The notes under the pieces: model-generated | The model's database searches: none | Seen by the model: the letters and a program-made list of their open reading frames with translations, nothing else | Told to the model about the DNA's origin: nothing | Made by a program: the position numbers and the translations under genes | Shown here: positions 1 through 5,058 of the stretch, in pieces | How positions within the stretch are numbered: position 1 is the first letter of the stretch | Layout: every line of letters starts with the position of its first letter | From: Ktedonobacter sp. | GTDB lineage: Bacteria > Chloroflexota > Ktedonobacteria > Ktedonobacterales > Ktedonobacteraceae | Length of the DNA stretch: 6,058 nucleotides | Reading direction: 5' to 3' | Assembly (NCBI GenBank): GCA_003450555.1 | Contig: DMFQ01000448.1 | Coordinates: forward strand, 10,432 to 16,489

Positions 1-2363
1 ATCTTGATACCATCAATTGGCTTCGAGCGACGCTCTCTGTACTGCTCGCTCAGGATACGCATCACCTTACCCTTGTGCTCCCAGGGACATGTTACCTGTG
101 TGCTACTCAGGTAGTACGTCGGTAAATCATCCACAACCTCTGAAAGCCGCATCTTGAAGGTCGCCAGTAGTTCAAGCAGCTTTGCGATAGCCAGCATTCC
201 ATCAAAGACCGGGTGGAGGCTGGGGAAAATAAATCCTCCCAGGCCATCACCAACTAGCACAACTCCGTCGCGTCCGGCTGCGGACATCATTGCATGACGT
301 AATACTTTGGTGTGCTGAATATTCCCTTCATAGCGTTTGGCGATATGTTGCAGAGCGCTGGGCGCTGTGACAGGAGCCGCCACCGAGGCTCCGCGATTCT
401 GCCGCAGAACCAGGCTAGTCATTACCGCCAACATTCTGGTTCCATCGAGAACTCGTCCACGGTCATCTACGACAGAGATGTTTTCTCCGCCCTGGTCAAT
501 ACGTATCCCCATATCAGCATTCAGGCCGGAGGTAATCGTTGCCAGGCGATGCATGTCCTTTTCTATCTCGTCCAAGGTACGGGAGAAGTGGGCGTCATCC
601 ATACTCGAGTTTAATACAACCAGATCGCATCCCAGGCGATTGAAAATGCCCGGAAGGAGCTGAATGGTGCTGCCGCTGGCGTAGTCTACCACCAGTTGAA
701 ATTTCCGTTTCTTCACAACGTCATGATTGACAACCTTCGCGAATCCTTTCAGGTAACTATTCACCACCTCCGCGTTTTCAAGTACTTCTATCGCTCCCAC
801 CTCGTCCACATCGACGCGGCGGAAATCTTCACGGAAGAAGAGGTTTTCTAGTTTGCGTTCAGTAGTCTTGTTAATGTCCAGGCCATACTGGTCGAAAAAC
901 TTGATGTCGATAACCCGCTTGTCATGAGGCGAGAGGCGTACATGTATTCCGCCAACTGCATCAGAATTGCGGATAATATAGCGTGCTACTGGAATAGGAA
1001 CCTGGTTGATATCATGCACATTGACGCCCGCCGAAGGTAAACCGGCAATGACCGCGCGCTTAATCATACGCGGTGTGCGGTGAAACGAATCGCGATTGAT
1101 GCACACGACCGAGCCTTTGGGGAGTATAGCCCCATAGGCCGCTCCCAGTTGAGTAGCAAATTCAGGTGTCAGGTCAACGTTGACCAGGCCGGTGACACCG
1201 AAGCGGCTAAAGAGCCCGCGCCGCCCCTGTGAACCCCAAATAATGCTTGTATTGACAACTGCGCCAGCCTCGATCTCCTTATCAGGCCACACCTTCACAT
1301 TGGGTTGAATGATTGCCCCTTCCTGGATTATGGAGTTATCACCGATCACCGAGCCCTCGAACATAACCGCTTTGCTCTTGATGCCAGTCGAAGATCCGAC
1401 AAGTGCCCCTCGCAATTCTGCTCGCTCCCCAATGTAGGAATTATTCCAGACGATGCTGCGATCAACCTGCGCGCGTTCGTCAATAATGGTGTAATGGCCA
1501 ATGGTGCTCGGACCGTGAATAATCGCGCCCGCTTTGATCCTACAGTCATGGGCAAGGTAGATTGGCCCGATCAATTGGGCATCATCCGCGATTTCAACCC
1601 CCTCCTCACACCAGATATTGCCTTCGAGCTTCTTCGCTGGTATTTCGACTTCGACACGTCCCTGTAAAACATCGGCGTTCGCACGCATGTACTCCGAGAG
1701 ATTCCCCACATCGCACCAATAACCGCTCTCGGCAACATACCCGTAAATAGGATCGCCGTTCCTCAGCATCATCGGGAAGAGTTCCTGGCTGAAGTCAAAC
1801 TGCTTATTTTTCTCAAAGTACGTGAAAATCTTAGGGTCTAGCACATAGATACCCGTATTGATCGTGTCGCTGAAAACCTCTCCCCAGCTCGGTTTCTCCA
1901 GGAACTCGGTGATATGACCATCCTGGTTGGTGATAATCACACCATACTCCAGGGGATTATGCACATGCGCCAGCATGAGGGTGGCCAGCGATTTTTTTTC
2001 CTGGTGGTATTTAATGATGTCCGTCAAGTTGTAGTCAGTAAGCGCATCCCCACTGATCACAAGGAACGGTTCAGTAAGTTGATCTTCCGCATTTTTGACG
2101 CTGCCCGCAGTTCCCAGCGGTACATCCTCACGTGAGTACGTAATGCGCATGCCAAATTGCGAACCATTGCCGAAATAATCTTCGATGTTGCTTGCTAAAT
2201 ACTGGACAGTTATTACTACTTCTGTAATACCATGACGTTTGAGAAGATTGAGGATATGTTCCATCACTGGTTTGCCAGCAATAGGGACCATAGGCTTTGG
2301 ACGCCTGATCGTCAATGGTCTTAGCCTCGATCCTTCCCCACCGGCCATAACAACCGCTTTCAT
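1..2363 (-). CDS. Sugar nucleotidyltransferase / beta-helix / phosphohexomutase fusion (mannose-1-phosphate guanylyltransferase-like), 3' end missing
   Basis: The frame is open for 787 codons from ATG 2363 to the left edge. AGGAGG at 2369-2374 lies 5 nt before the start. Residues 1-235 form a nucleotidyltransferase: [12 protein letters not shown] at 7-18, PKP at 22-24, SGD at 104-106, EKP at 156-158 and WCDVG at 216-220, which supply the usual nucleotide, sugar and metal contacts. Residues about 250-375 are hexapeptide repeats of a left-handed beta-helix. From about 385 the protein follows the alpha-D-phosphohexomutase fold ([14 protein letters not shown], the LSPHD serine loop at 477-481, the FIFPSLHP region at 711-718) and ends in a family-typical DGIK at the edge. 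Such fusions are usually annotated as GDP-mannose or related sugar-nucleotide enzymes feeding cytoplasmic precursors into polysaccharide synthesis. About 50 residues are probably missing, judging from remembered family lengths of about 830. Nucleotide and sugar specificity cannot be read. The mutase metal loop is degenerate (see findings). Confidence 0.93.
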   Translation of the reverse strand, partial: MKAVVMAGGEGSRLRPLTIRRPKPMVPIAGKPVMEHILNLLKRHGITEVVITVQYLASNIEDYFGNGSQFGMRITYSREDVPLGTAGSVKNAEDQLTEPFLVISGDALTDYNLTDIIKYHQEKKSLATLMLAHVHNPLEYGVIITNQDGHITEFLEKPSWGEVFSDTINTGIYVLDPKIFTYFEKNKQFDFSQELFPMMLRNGDPIYGYVAESGYWCDVGNLSEYMRANADVLQGRVEVEIPAKKLEGNIWCEEGVEIADDAQLIGPIYLAHDCRIKAGAIIHGPSTIGHYTIIDERAQVDRSIVWNNSYIGERAELRGALVGSSTGIKSKAVMFEGSVIGDNSIIQEGAIIQPNVKVWPDKEIEAGAVVNTSIIWGSQGRRGLFSRFGVTGLVNVDLTPEFATQLGAAYGAILPKGSVVCINRDSFHRTPRMIKRAVIAGLPSAGVNVHDINQVPIPVARYIIRNSDAVGGIHVRLSPHDKRVIDIKFFDQYGLDINKTTERKLENLFFREDFRRVDVDEVGAIEVLENAEVVNSYLKGFAKVVNHDVVKKRKFQLVVDYASGSTIQLLPGIFNRLGCDLVVLNSSMDDAHFSRTLDEIEKDMHRLATITSGLNADMGIRIDQGGENISVVDDRGRVLDGTRMLAVMTSLVLRQNRGASVAAPVTAPSALQHIAKRYEGNIQHTKVLRHAMMSAAGRDGVVLVGDGLGGFIFPSLHPVFDGMLAIAKLLELLATFKMRLSEVVDDLPTYYLSSTQVTCPWEHKGKVMRILSEQYRERRSKPIDGIK

Positions 2364-2454
2364 AGAGGCCTCCTGACAGCGAGGGCGTTCCTAAGGATGC
2401 AAATGCCGCCCTTTGGAACTCTGGTAAGTTAACAATTACACAACGCTAAATGTG

Positions 2455-2487
2455 GAAACGGCGTAGCACAACATGCCACGCCGTCCC
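2455..2487 (-). promoter_or_regulatory. 14-bp stem-loop in the leader of the nucleotidyltransferase mRNA
   Basis: On the minus strand GGGACGGCGTGGCA pairs with TGCTACGCCGTTTC across a 5-nt loop, giving 14 continuous pairs of which three are G-U. Those three would be A-C mismatches on the plus strand, so the element fits minus-strand RNA better. It begins about 16 nt after the predicted transcription start and ends about 90 nt before the ATG. No T-run follows, so it is not an intrinsic terminator. A weaker 6-bp pairing (2382-2387 with 2407-2412) sits just upstream of the Shine-Dalgarno. A role in mRNA stability or translation control is inferred only. Confidence 0.55.
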
Positions 2488-2509
2488 AACTGCTTTGTTT
2501 GCTTCCAGT

Positions 2510-2539
2510 ATTGTACTACATCAAAAAAGAATGTCGCAA
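2510..2539 (-). promoter_or_regulatory. Candidate sigma70 promoter of the nucleotidyltransferase gene
   Basis: On the minus strand TTGCGA (2534-2539) and TACAAT (2510-2515) are separated by 18 nt that include a T6 run. Transcription would start near 2503 and give a leader of about 140 nt. The -10 is good and the -35 matches consensus at four of six positions. The whole 2364-2617 stretch holds no gene, only this promoter, the leader stem-loop and the Shine-Dalgarno. Confidence 0.45.
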
Positions 2540-2617
2540 GAACGCAAGAGCAGGCAGAATTTCTCATGGTTGCAAAGGTGGTCAGCCCTGGCAATGTTGG
2601 AAACCCTTTCCTTGCTC

Positions 2618-2797
2618 CTACCAATCACTTAATCGACCATGATCGACAAGCCACCGAATGAAACGATGATGATTCGTCTCCTCTGTAGCTTGTCTCTCTT
2701 CATACTCTTCTCGTAATTGAATCAGCCTGCTGGCCTCCTCTACCGTAAATCCCTCGTCCAGGAGGGCGTCGATGAGCAGGTCCATGTATTGCTGCAT
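2618..2797 (-). CDS. Small acidic protein of unknown function, 59 aa
   Basis: I do not recognise this protein. ATG 2797 is preceded 8 nt upstream by GGAGG (2806-2810, inside GGGAGGAC), and the frame ends at TAG 2618-2620. The first half (MQQYMDLLIDALLDEGFTVE followed by EASRLIQLREEYEER) reads as two short amphipathic helices rich in Asp and Glu. The second half ends in HHRFIRWLVDHGRLSDW, a compact Trp/His-containing tail. There is no signal peptide, no membrane segment and no cysteine. The strong ribosome-binding site, the absence of an overlapping gene and a possible promoter at 2920-2947 argue that it is real. An in-frame ATG at codon 5 is a less well placed alternative start. It is followed by the same-strand nucleotidyltransferase gene 254 nt downstream, which appears to have its own promoter. 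The helical content could suit a regulatory or adaptor peptide, but nothing fixes a function. Confidence 0.72.
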   Translation of the reverse strand: MQQYMDLLIDALLDEGFTVEEASRLIQLREEYEERQATEETNHHRFIRWLVDHGRLSDW

Positions 2798-2919
2798 TGC
2801 AATGTCCTCCCTCTAACAAAATGTTCACGCAGATGAACGAACGCACAACAAAACGAAATTGGGTAAACGCATATACTGGCTTGCACCATATGCGCATTTA
2901 ATTTGTACGGTGACCGGGT

Positions 2920-2947
2920 AGTATACAACTGTGGATACTGTTGTAAC
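2920..2947 (-). promoter_or_regulatory. Candidate promoter of the 59-aa gene with an operator-like dyad
   Basis: On the minus strand GTTACA (2942-2947) and TATACT (2920-2925) are 16 nt apart, giving a transcript start near 2913 and a leader of about 116 nt. The dyad TACAAC-N10-GTTGTA (2924-2945) fills the space between the two hexamers. CGGTGACCG (2908-2916) overlaps the predicted start site. This geometry would suit a repressor, but no repressor gene is identifiable here. Confidence 0.38.
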
Positions 2948-2959
2948 ATGGAGCATAGC

Positions 2960-3001
2960 GTAGCATTTTCTCATCAACTACACTATCCCCAGGAATGCTA
3001 C
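2960..3001. repeat. 8-bp perfect inverted repeat, 26-nt spacer
   Basis: GTAGCATT (2960-2967) and AATGCTAC (2994-3001) are exact reverse complements. The repeat lies just upstream of the candidate promoter of the 59-aa gene. It could be a protein-binding pair or chance; the spacer shows no further structure. Confidence 0.35.
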
Positions 3002-3062
3002 TATACATAGTATAGCGGAAAGAGAAGGTTTTTGCCAGGGGTACGAGGGCCAAATTACGAAA

Positions 3063-3112
3063 ATGTAATGAATTGGCTAGATAAGCTACGCCTTTCGGAC
3101 AATTCATTACAT
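3063..3112 (-). terminator. 13-bp stem-loop downstream of the DUF433 gene, possible terminator
   Basis: ATGTAATGAATTG (3063-3075) and CAATTCATTACAT (3100-3112) are a perfect inverted repeat. The 24-nt loop can form a smaller hairpin (GGCTAG with CTACGCC). On the minus strand the stem lies 51 nt after the DUF433 stop and is followed by TTTTCGTAATTT, a short interrupted T-run. It may end the DUF433 transcript. The stem is AT-rich and the T-run poor, so a processing site or the footprint of a small mobile element is also possible. Confidence 0.45.
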
Positions 3113-3162
3113 GAAATAGAGTTATTCGAACTATCAAGGGGATATAGAAGCATTACGCGCTT

Positions 3163-3417
3163 TTAACTTGCCCCCCACGACTCGTTGCTAATATAGTGGG
3201 TGATCTCAGCCTCGTTATCGTAAAAGTAGCTGATAGCGTCGTAGACCTGTGCCAGGGTGATTTGTTGGGAATTGGCAATTTCTTCAGGGTCTTGACCTGA
3301 TTGGAAGAGAAGGATAATATGCCGTACGCCTGTACGAGTACCTTCGATAATCGGTTCCCCACCATAGATGGCCGAGTCACGGACAATGTAGGGATGAGCT
3401 GTACGTTCAATAGCCAA
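3163..3417 (-). CDS. DUF433 family protein (antitoxin-like), 84 aa
   Basis: The whole protein matches the DUF433 pattern: HPYIVRD at 8-14, GGEPIIEGTR at 19-28, then a helix with DPEEI at 43-47 and a C-terminal QVYDAISYFYDNEAEI at 57-72. DUF433 proteins are small, helix-rich and winged-helix-like, and are often encoded beside PIN-like toxins as presumed antitoxins. The TTG start (3417-3415) is chosen because AGGAAGGAG lies 9 nt upstream (3427-3435), no in-frame ATG exists and the frame is closed by TGA farther upstream. The protein is nearly the usual family length. No toxin partner is visible: the 365 nt downstream lack a plausible gene, and upstream lies a divergent promoter. It therefore seems to be an orphan, perhaps a stand-alone DNA-binding protein. 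Family assignment is firm; function is inferred. Confidence 0.88.
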   Translation of the reverse strand: MAIERTAHPYIVRDSAIYGGEPIIEGTRTGVRHIILLFQSGQDPEEIANSQQITLAQVYDAISYFYDNEAEITHYISNESWGAS

Positions 3418-3456
3418 AGACGTTAACTCCTTCCTGGTTTGTTTCTCACACTCCTT

Positions 3457-3485
3457 AGTGTAACCTCAGTACCTTCATGCGTCAA
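3457..3485 (-). promoter_or_regulatory. Sigma70-type promoter of the DUF433 gene
   Basis: On the minus strand TTGACG (3480-3485) and TACACT (3457-3462) are separated by exactly 17 nt. Transcription would begin near 3450, about 33 nt before the TTG start and just ahead of the Shine-Dalgarno, which fits a short mRNA leader. Confidence 0.62.
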
Positions 3486-3503
3486 CTACCTTATCACGAA
3501 AAA

Positions 3504-3523
3504 ATTTTCACAGTATTTTCACA
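3504..3523. repeat. Two 9-bp direct repeats upstream of the DUF433 promoter
   Basis: ATTTTCACA occurs at 3504-3512 and again at 3515-3523 (TGTGAAAAT on the minus strand), 11 bp start to start. They lie about 20-40 bp upstream of the -35 in an AT-rich stretch. Spacing of one helical turn suits a dimeric activator or an UP-element-like contact, but this is inference. Confidence 0.4.
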
Positions 3524-3617
3524 ACGCAACAGGTCTACTCACATCCCACGCCAGGCTGATTTACATTTATTCAGCTCTGCTTGATAAGAGCAAATTTTGA
3601 CGAATCTTTAGGAAAGC

Positions 3618-3646
3618 TTGACAGCGCAAAAAATGCAATGTACAAT
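3618..3646 (+). promoter_or_regulatory. Strong sigma70-type promoter of the structured leader and probably birA-greA
   Basis: TTGACA (3618-3623) is a perfect -35 and TACAAT (3641-3646) differs from consensus at one base, with an optimal 17-nt spacer. Transcription should start near 3653, only about 5 nt before the Shine-Dalgarno of the leader ORF. It is the best promoter in the window and is divergent from the DUF433 promoter, with 132 bp between the two -35 boxes. Confidence 0.8.
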
Positions 3647-3673
3647 AAGCGCAATGAAAGGAGGTGGTGTGCA

Positions 3674-3748
3674 ATGAATGAACGTAGTCGCTGCACAGGC
3701 AGCACAGTGATTTCCTACACCTTCCAGATGAGAGGTTGTCGGCCCTAG
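3674..3748 (+). CDS. Putative 24-aa leader peptide
   Basis: ATG 3674 follows AAAGGAGGT (3657-3665), an almost perfect complement of the 16S tail, at ideal spacing. The frame (MNERSRCTGSTVIS, then YTFQMRGCRP) ends at TAG 3746-3748, which falls in the tip loop of the predicted RNA hairpin. The ORF covers the whole 5' arm of the 14-bp stem (3689-3702), so a translating ribosome must melt that stem. No run of one amino acid is present, so the classical amino-acid attenuator signature is absent; the two Cys are the only unusual feature. A second start 4 nt downstream opens a different short frame (see findings). The strength of the ribosome-binding site is seen directly. That the peptide is made, and that it regulates anything, is inference. 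Confidence 0.45.
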   Translation: MNERSRCTGSTVISYTFQMRGCRP

Positions 3749-3802
3749 TGCCGCTTCAAGCTCACTGGTAGGTGGCTAACGCTCCCTGCCTGTGCAGCGC
3801 CC

Positions 3803-3849
3803 CCCAGAGTGATGGCCCGAAGAAAATTCGCCTTCACTCTGGGATTTTT
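3803..3849 (+). terminator. Intrinsic terminator between the leader and birA
   Basis: CCCAGAGTGA (3803-3812) pairs perfectly with TCACTCTGGG (3834-3843), and the top can zip further (GG with CC at 3814-3815 and 3831-3832, CGAA with TTCG at 3818-3821 and 3827-3830). The stem is followed by ATTTTTATAC. It stands 173 nt before the chosen birA start and downstream of the strong leader promoter. Confidence 0.85.
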
Positions 3850-4022
3850 ATACATCATTTTCTATTCATCAGTTTCAGGCCTGGCAAGCCGGAACTAGTT
3901 TTCCACCGCGTATCCCTGGTACCCTGGTACGGACTTCCCGCTTGATTCAGCGATTGCGATTTCTTCTTATTTTTAGCTTCCGCTGGAATGTGAAACGTAG
4001 GTTGGTAGACGAGCTAAATCGT
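3850..4022 (+). other. Region between the leader terminator and the birA start
   Basis: No promoter with both hexamers and no good Shine-Dalgarno was found here. The birA frame is open through the whole stretch (its last upstream stop is TGA 3810-3812, inside the terminator stem), so a longer N terminus from TTG 3942 or GTG 3990 cannot be excluded. CCCTGGTA is tandemly duplicated at 3914-3929. Confidence 0.5.
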
Positions 4023-4958
4023 ATGCAGTTAAGCGTCTCTTCAGCAAGAAAAGGACTCGATGTCGCAGAAATACGACTTCGACTTGAGACTCGTCTATTT
4101 GGGATTGGCGAAAAACTGATATACCTACCCACTGTAGATTCAACAAATTCGTTCGCAATGAAACTGGCCAATGAGCGGCCAGAAGAAGGGGTGGTAGTAC
4201 TTACCGACAGTCAGACTGCCGGCAGGGGCAGGTTAGGCAGACGCTGGGTGGATATGTTCGGATGTAATGTACTCTCATCTACATTGCTCCGACCTCTTTT
4301 CCCACCTCACCTTTTGGTAATGGTTGCCTCGCTTGCTATCGTAGATGCAATCGCTAAAACATGTGGGATAGCTGCAGTTATTAAGTGGCCCAATGACGTA
4401 CTTATCGGGGACCGCAAAGTTGCTGGCATCCTAATAGAAACAAGCCATATTCCGCGTAGAACAATGGAGCAGGAACGCTCTAGCCAGCTGATTGCTGTCC
4501 TCGGTATTGGCGTAAATGTTAACGGCAGCATCGTAGACATACCCGTAGCACCTTCTCTCGTGGCCTCTCAATCGTTAGAAAGGCATCCTCAAGGGGGGCC
4601 GGATTCGTTGAGTGTGACAGCGACAACCCTTGAAACGGAATGTGGTCATGTGGTGAGTCGAGAGGCGTTTATTACTCACCTGTTGCAACGTATCGAAGCT
4701 GATTATCTACAGTTGCAACAGGAGGCTCAGGAACCTTTTTTCACAGCAAATGGCCATGGCCCAGTTTCCCATACAATTTGGGAGCAGTGGCGCAGCCAAT
4801 TATCAACCCTTGGTCGCCCAATTTATGTGCATCAGGGCGGTACTGTTGTAAGTGGTATCGCTGAAGAGGTGAGTGAAAACGGGGAGCTGTTACTCCGACA
4901 TCATTCAGGTGAATTAGTTCCTATACATTGGGGAGATGTTGGATATCCAACAGAGTAA
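4023..4958 (+). CDS. birA: Biotin-[acetyl-CoA-carboxylase] ligase, monofunctional type
   Basis: This enzyme activates biotin with ATP to biotinyl-AMP and attaches it to the lysine of biotin carboxyl-carrier domains. Numbering from ATG 4023 (311 aa), the motifs are VDSTN at 38-42, GRGRLGRRW at 67-75 (the biotinyl-AMP loop), KWPND at 121-125 and DRKVAGILIE at 130-139. GIGVNVN lies at 161-167, and a C-terminal SH3-like domain runs from about 255 to 308. The N-terminal winged helix that lets E. coli BirA act as a repressor is absent, so a DNA-binding role is not expected. The protein is longer than the usual 260 or so because of a linker around 175-210. Start choice is uncertain: no candidate has a clear Shine-Dalgarno, and TTG 3942 would add 27 residues. 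It lies behind the leader terminator and 100 nt before greA on the same strand. Confidence 0.93.
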   Translation: MQLSVSSARKGLDVAEIRLRLETRLFGIGEKLIYLPTVDSTNSFAMKLANERPEEGVVVLTDSQTAGRGRLGRRWVDMFGCNVLSSTLLRPLFPPHLLVMVASLAIVDAIAKTCGIAAVIKWPNDVLIGDRKVAGILIETSHIPRRTMEQERSSQLIAVLGIGVNVNGSIVDIPVAPSLVASQSLERHPQGGPDSLSVTATTLETECGHVVSREAFITHLLQRIEADYLQLQQEAQEPFFTANGHGPVSHTIWEQWRSQLSTLGRPIYVHQGGTVVSGIAEEVSENGELLLRHHSGELVPIHWGDVGYPTE

Positions 4959-4995
4959 TCACTTATCCTGCTTTAAGTTGAGTCAGGATAAGTGA
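4959..4995 (+). other. 12-bp perfect stem-loop immediately after birA
   Basis: TCACTTATCCTG (4959-4970) and CAGGATAAGTGA (4984-4995) are exact reverse complements around a 13-nt loop. The stem starts at the first base after the birA stop. Neither strand has a T-run after it, so it is unlikely to be an efficient intrinsic terminator. It could protect the birA 3' end, be a processing site, or be an operator ahead of greA. No clear promoter was seen between birA and greA. Confidence 0.55.
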
Positions 4996-5058
4996 ACAAG
5001 GAATAGGCAGAGAACATAGAACGTGTTGTCTCGGCCAGAGTATTGAAGGGACAAAGAG

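Larger units (their letters stand above)
2798..3162. other. Non-coding stretch rich in inverted repeats
   Basis: No convincing gene was found on either strand between the 59-aa gene and the DUF433 gene. The stretch holds a possible promoter (2920-2947) and several perfect inverted repeats: 2868-2874 with 2888-2894 (7 bp), 2924-2929 with 2940-2945 (6 bp), 2960-2967 with 2994-3001 (8 bp), and 3063-3075 with 3100-3112 (13 bp). There are also short palindromes at 2908-2916 (CGGTGACCG) and 3002-3016 (CTATAC, ATA, GTATAG). The only long frame (2898-3137, minus) starts at TTG without a Shine-Dalgarno. Confidence 0.6.
3653..3849 (+). ncRNA. Structured, terminator-ended leader RNA or sRNA of unknown class
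   Basis: The predicted transcript is about 197 nt. CGCTGCACAGGCAG (3689-3702) pairs perfectly with CTGCCTGTGCAGCG (3786-3799), a 14-bp GC-rich stem. Inside it can be nested CCTAC (3714-3718) with GTAGG (3768-3772), CCAG (3724-3727) with CTGG (3765-3768; it competes for G3768 with the previous helix), TGAG (3729-3732) with CTCA (3761-3764), and a tip hairpin CGGC-CCTAGT-GCCG (3740-3753). The terminator hairpin follows three nt after the main stem. A 24-codon ORF overlaps the 5' side of the main stem. I could not match it by eye to T-box, TPP, cobalamin, FMN, lysine, SAM, 6S or tmRNA signatures. It may be an attenuator for birA-greA or an independent sRNA. Confidence 0.6.

Noticed and set aside
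1305..1667. 120-codon plus-strand frame, and other plus-strand frames between 312 and 2135
   Set aside because: They lie wholly inside the minus-strand nucleotidyltransferase/phosphohexomutase gene, whose translation matches conserved motifs throughout; none has recognisable protein features.
2436..2661. Three 60-62-codon frames on both strands
   Set aside because: They overlap one another and the predicted promoter and leader of the nucleotidyltransferase gene, and none shows a convincing protein pattern.
2898..3137. 79-codon minus-strand frame downstream of DUF433 (possible toxin partner)
   Set aside because: It starts at TTG without a Shine-Dalgarno, runs through several inverted repeats and does not resemble PIN-like or other toxin families.
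3653..3849. T-box, common metabolite riboswitch, 6S RNA or tmRNA
   Set aside because: No T-box antiterminator sequence, no conserved core of the classes I know, no 6S-type rod closing both RNA ends, and no tRNA-like ends; a covariance-model search could overturn this.
3746..3899. Read-through or recoding of TAG 3746-3748 to make a longer leader protein
   Set aside because: The frame stays open to a TAG at 3897-3899, but it crosses the terminator and encodes no recognisable domain; nothing indicates recoding.
3914..3929. Tandem duplication of CCCTGGTA before birA
   Set aside because: A single 8-bp tandem copy is not distinctive enough to assign a role; noted only as local sequence.
4978..5006. 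Possible greA promoter (TTGAGT, 17 nt, GAATAG)
   Set aside because: The -10 hexamer is too far from consensus to support the call.
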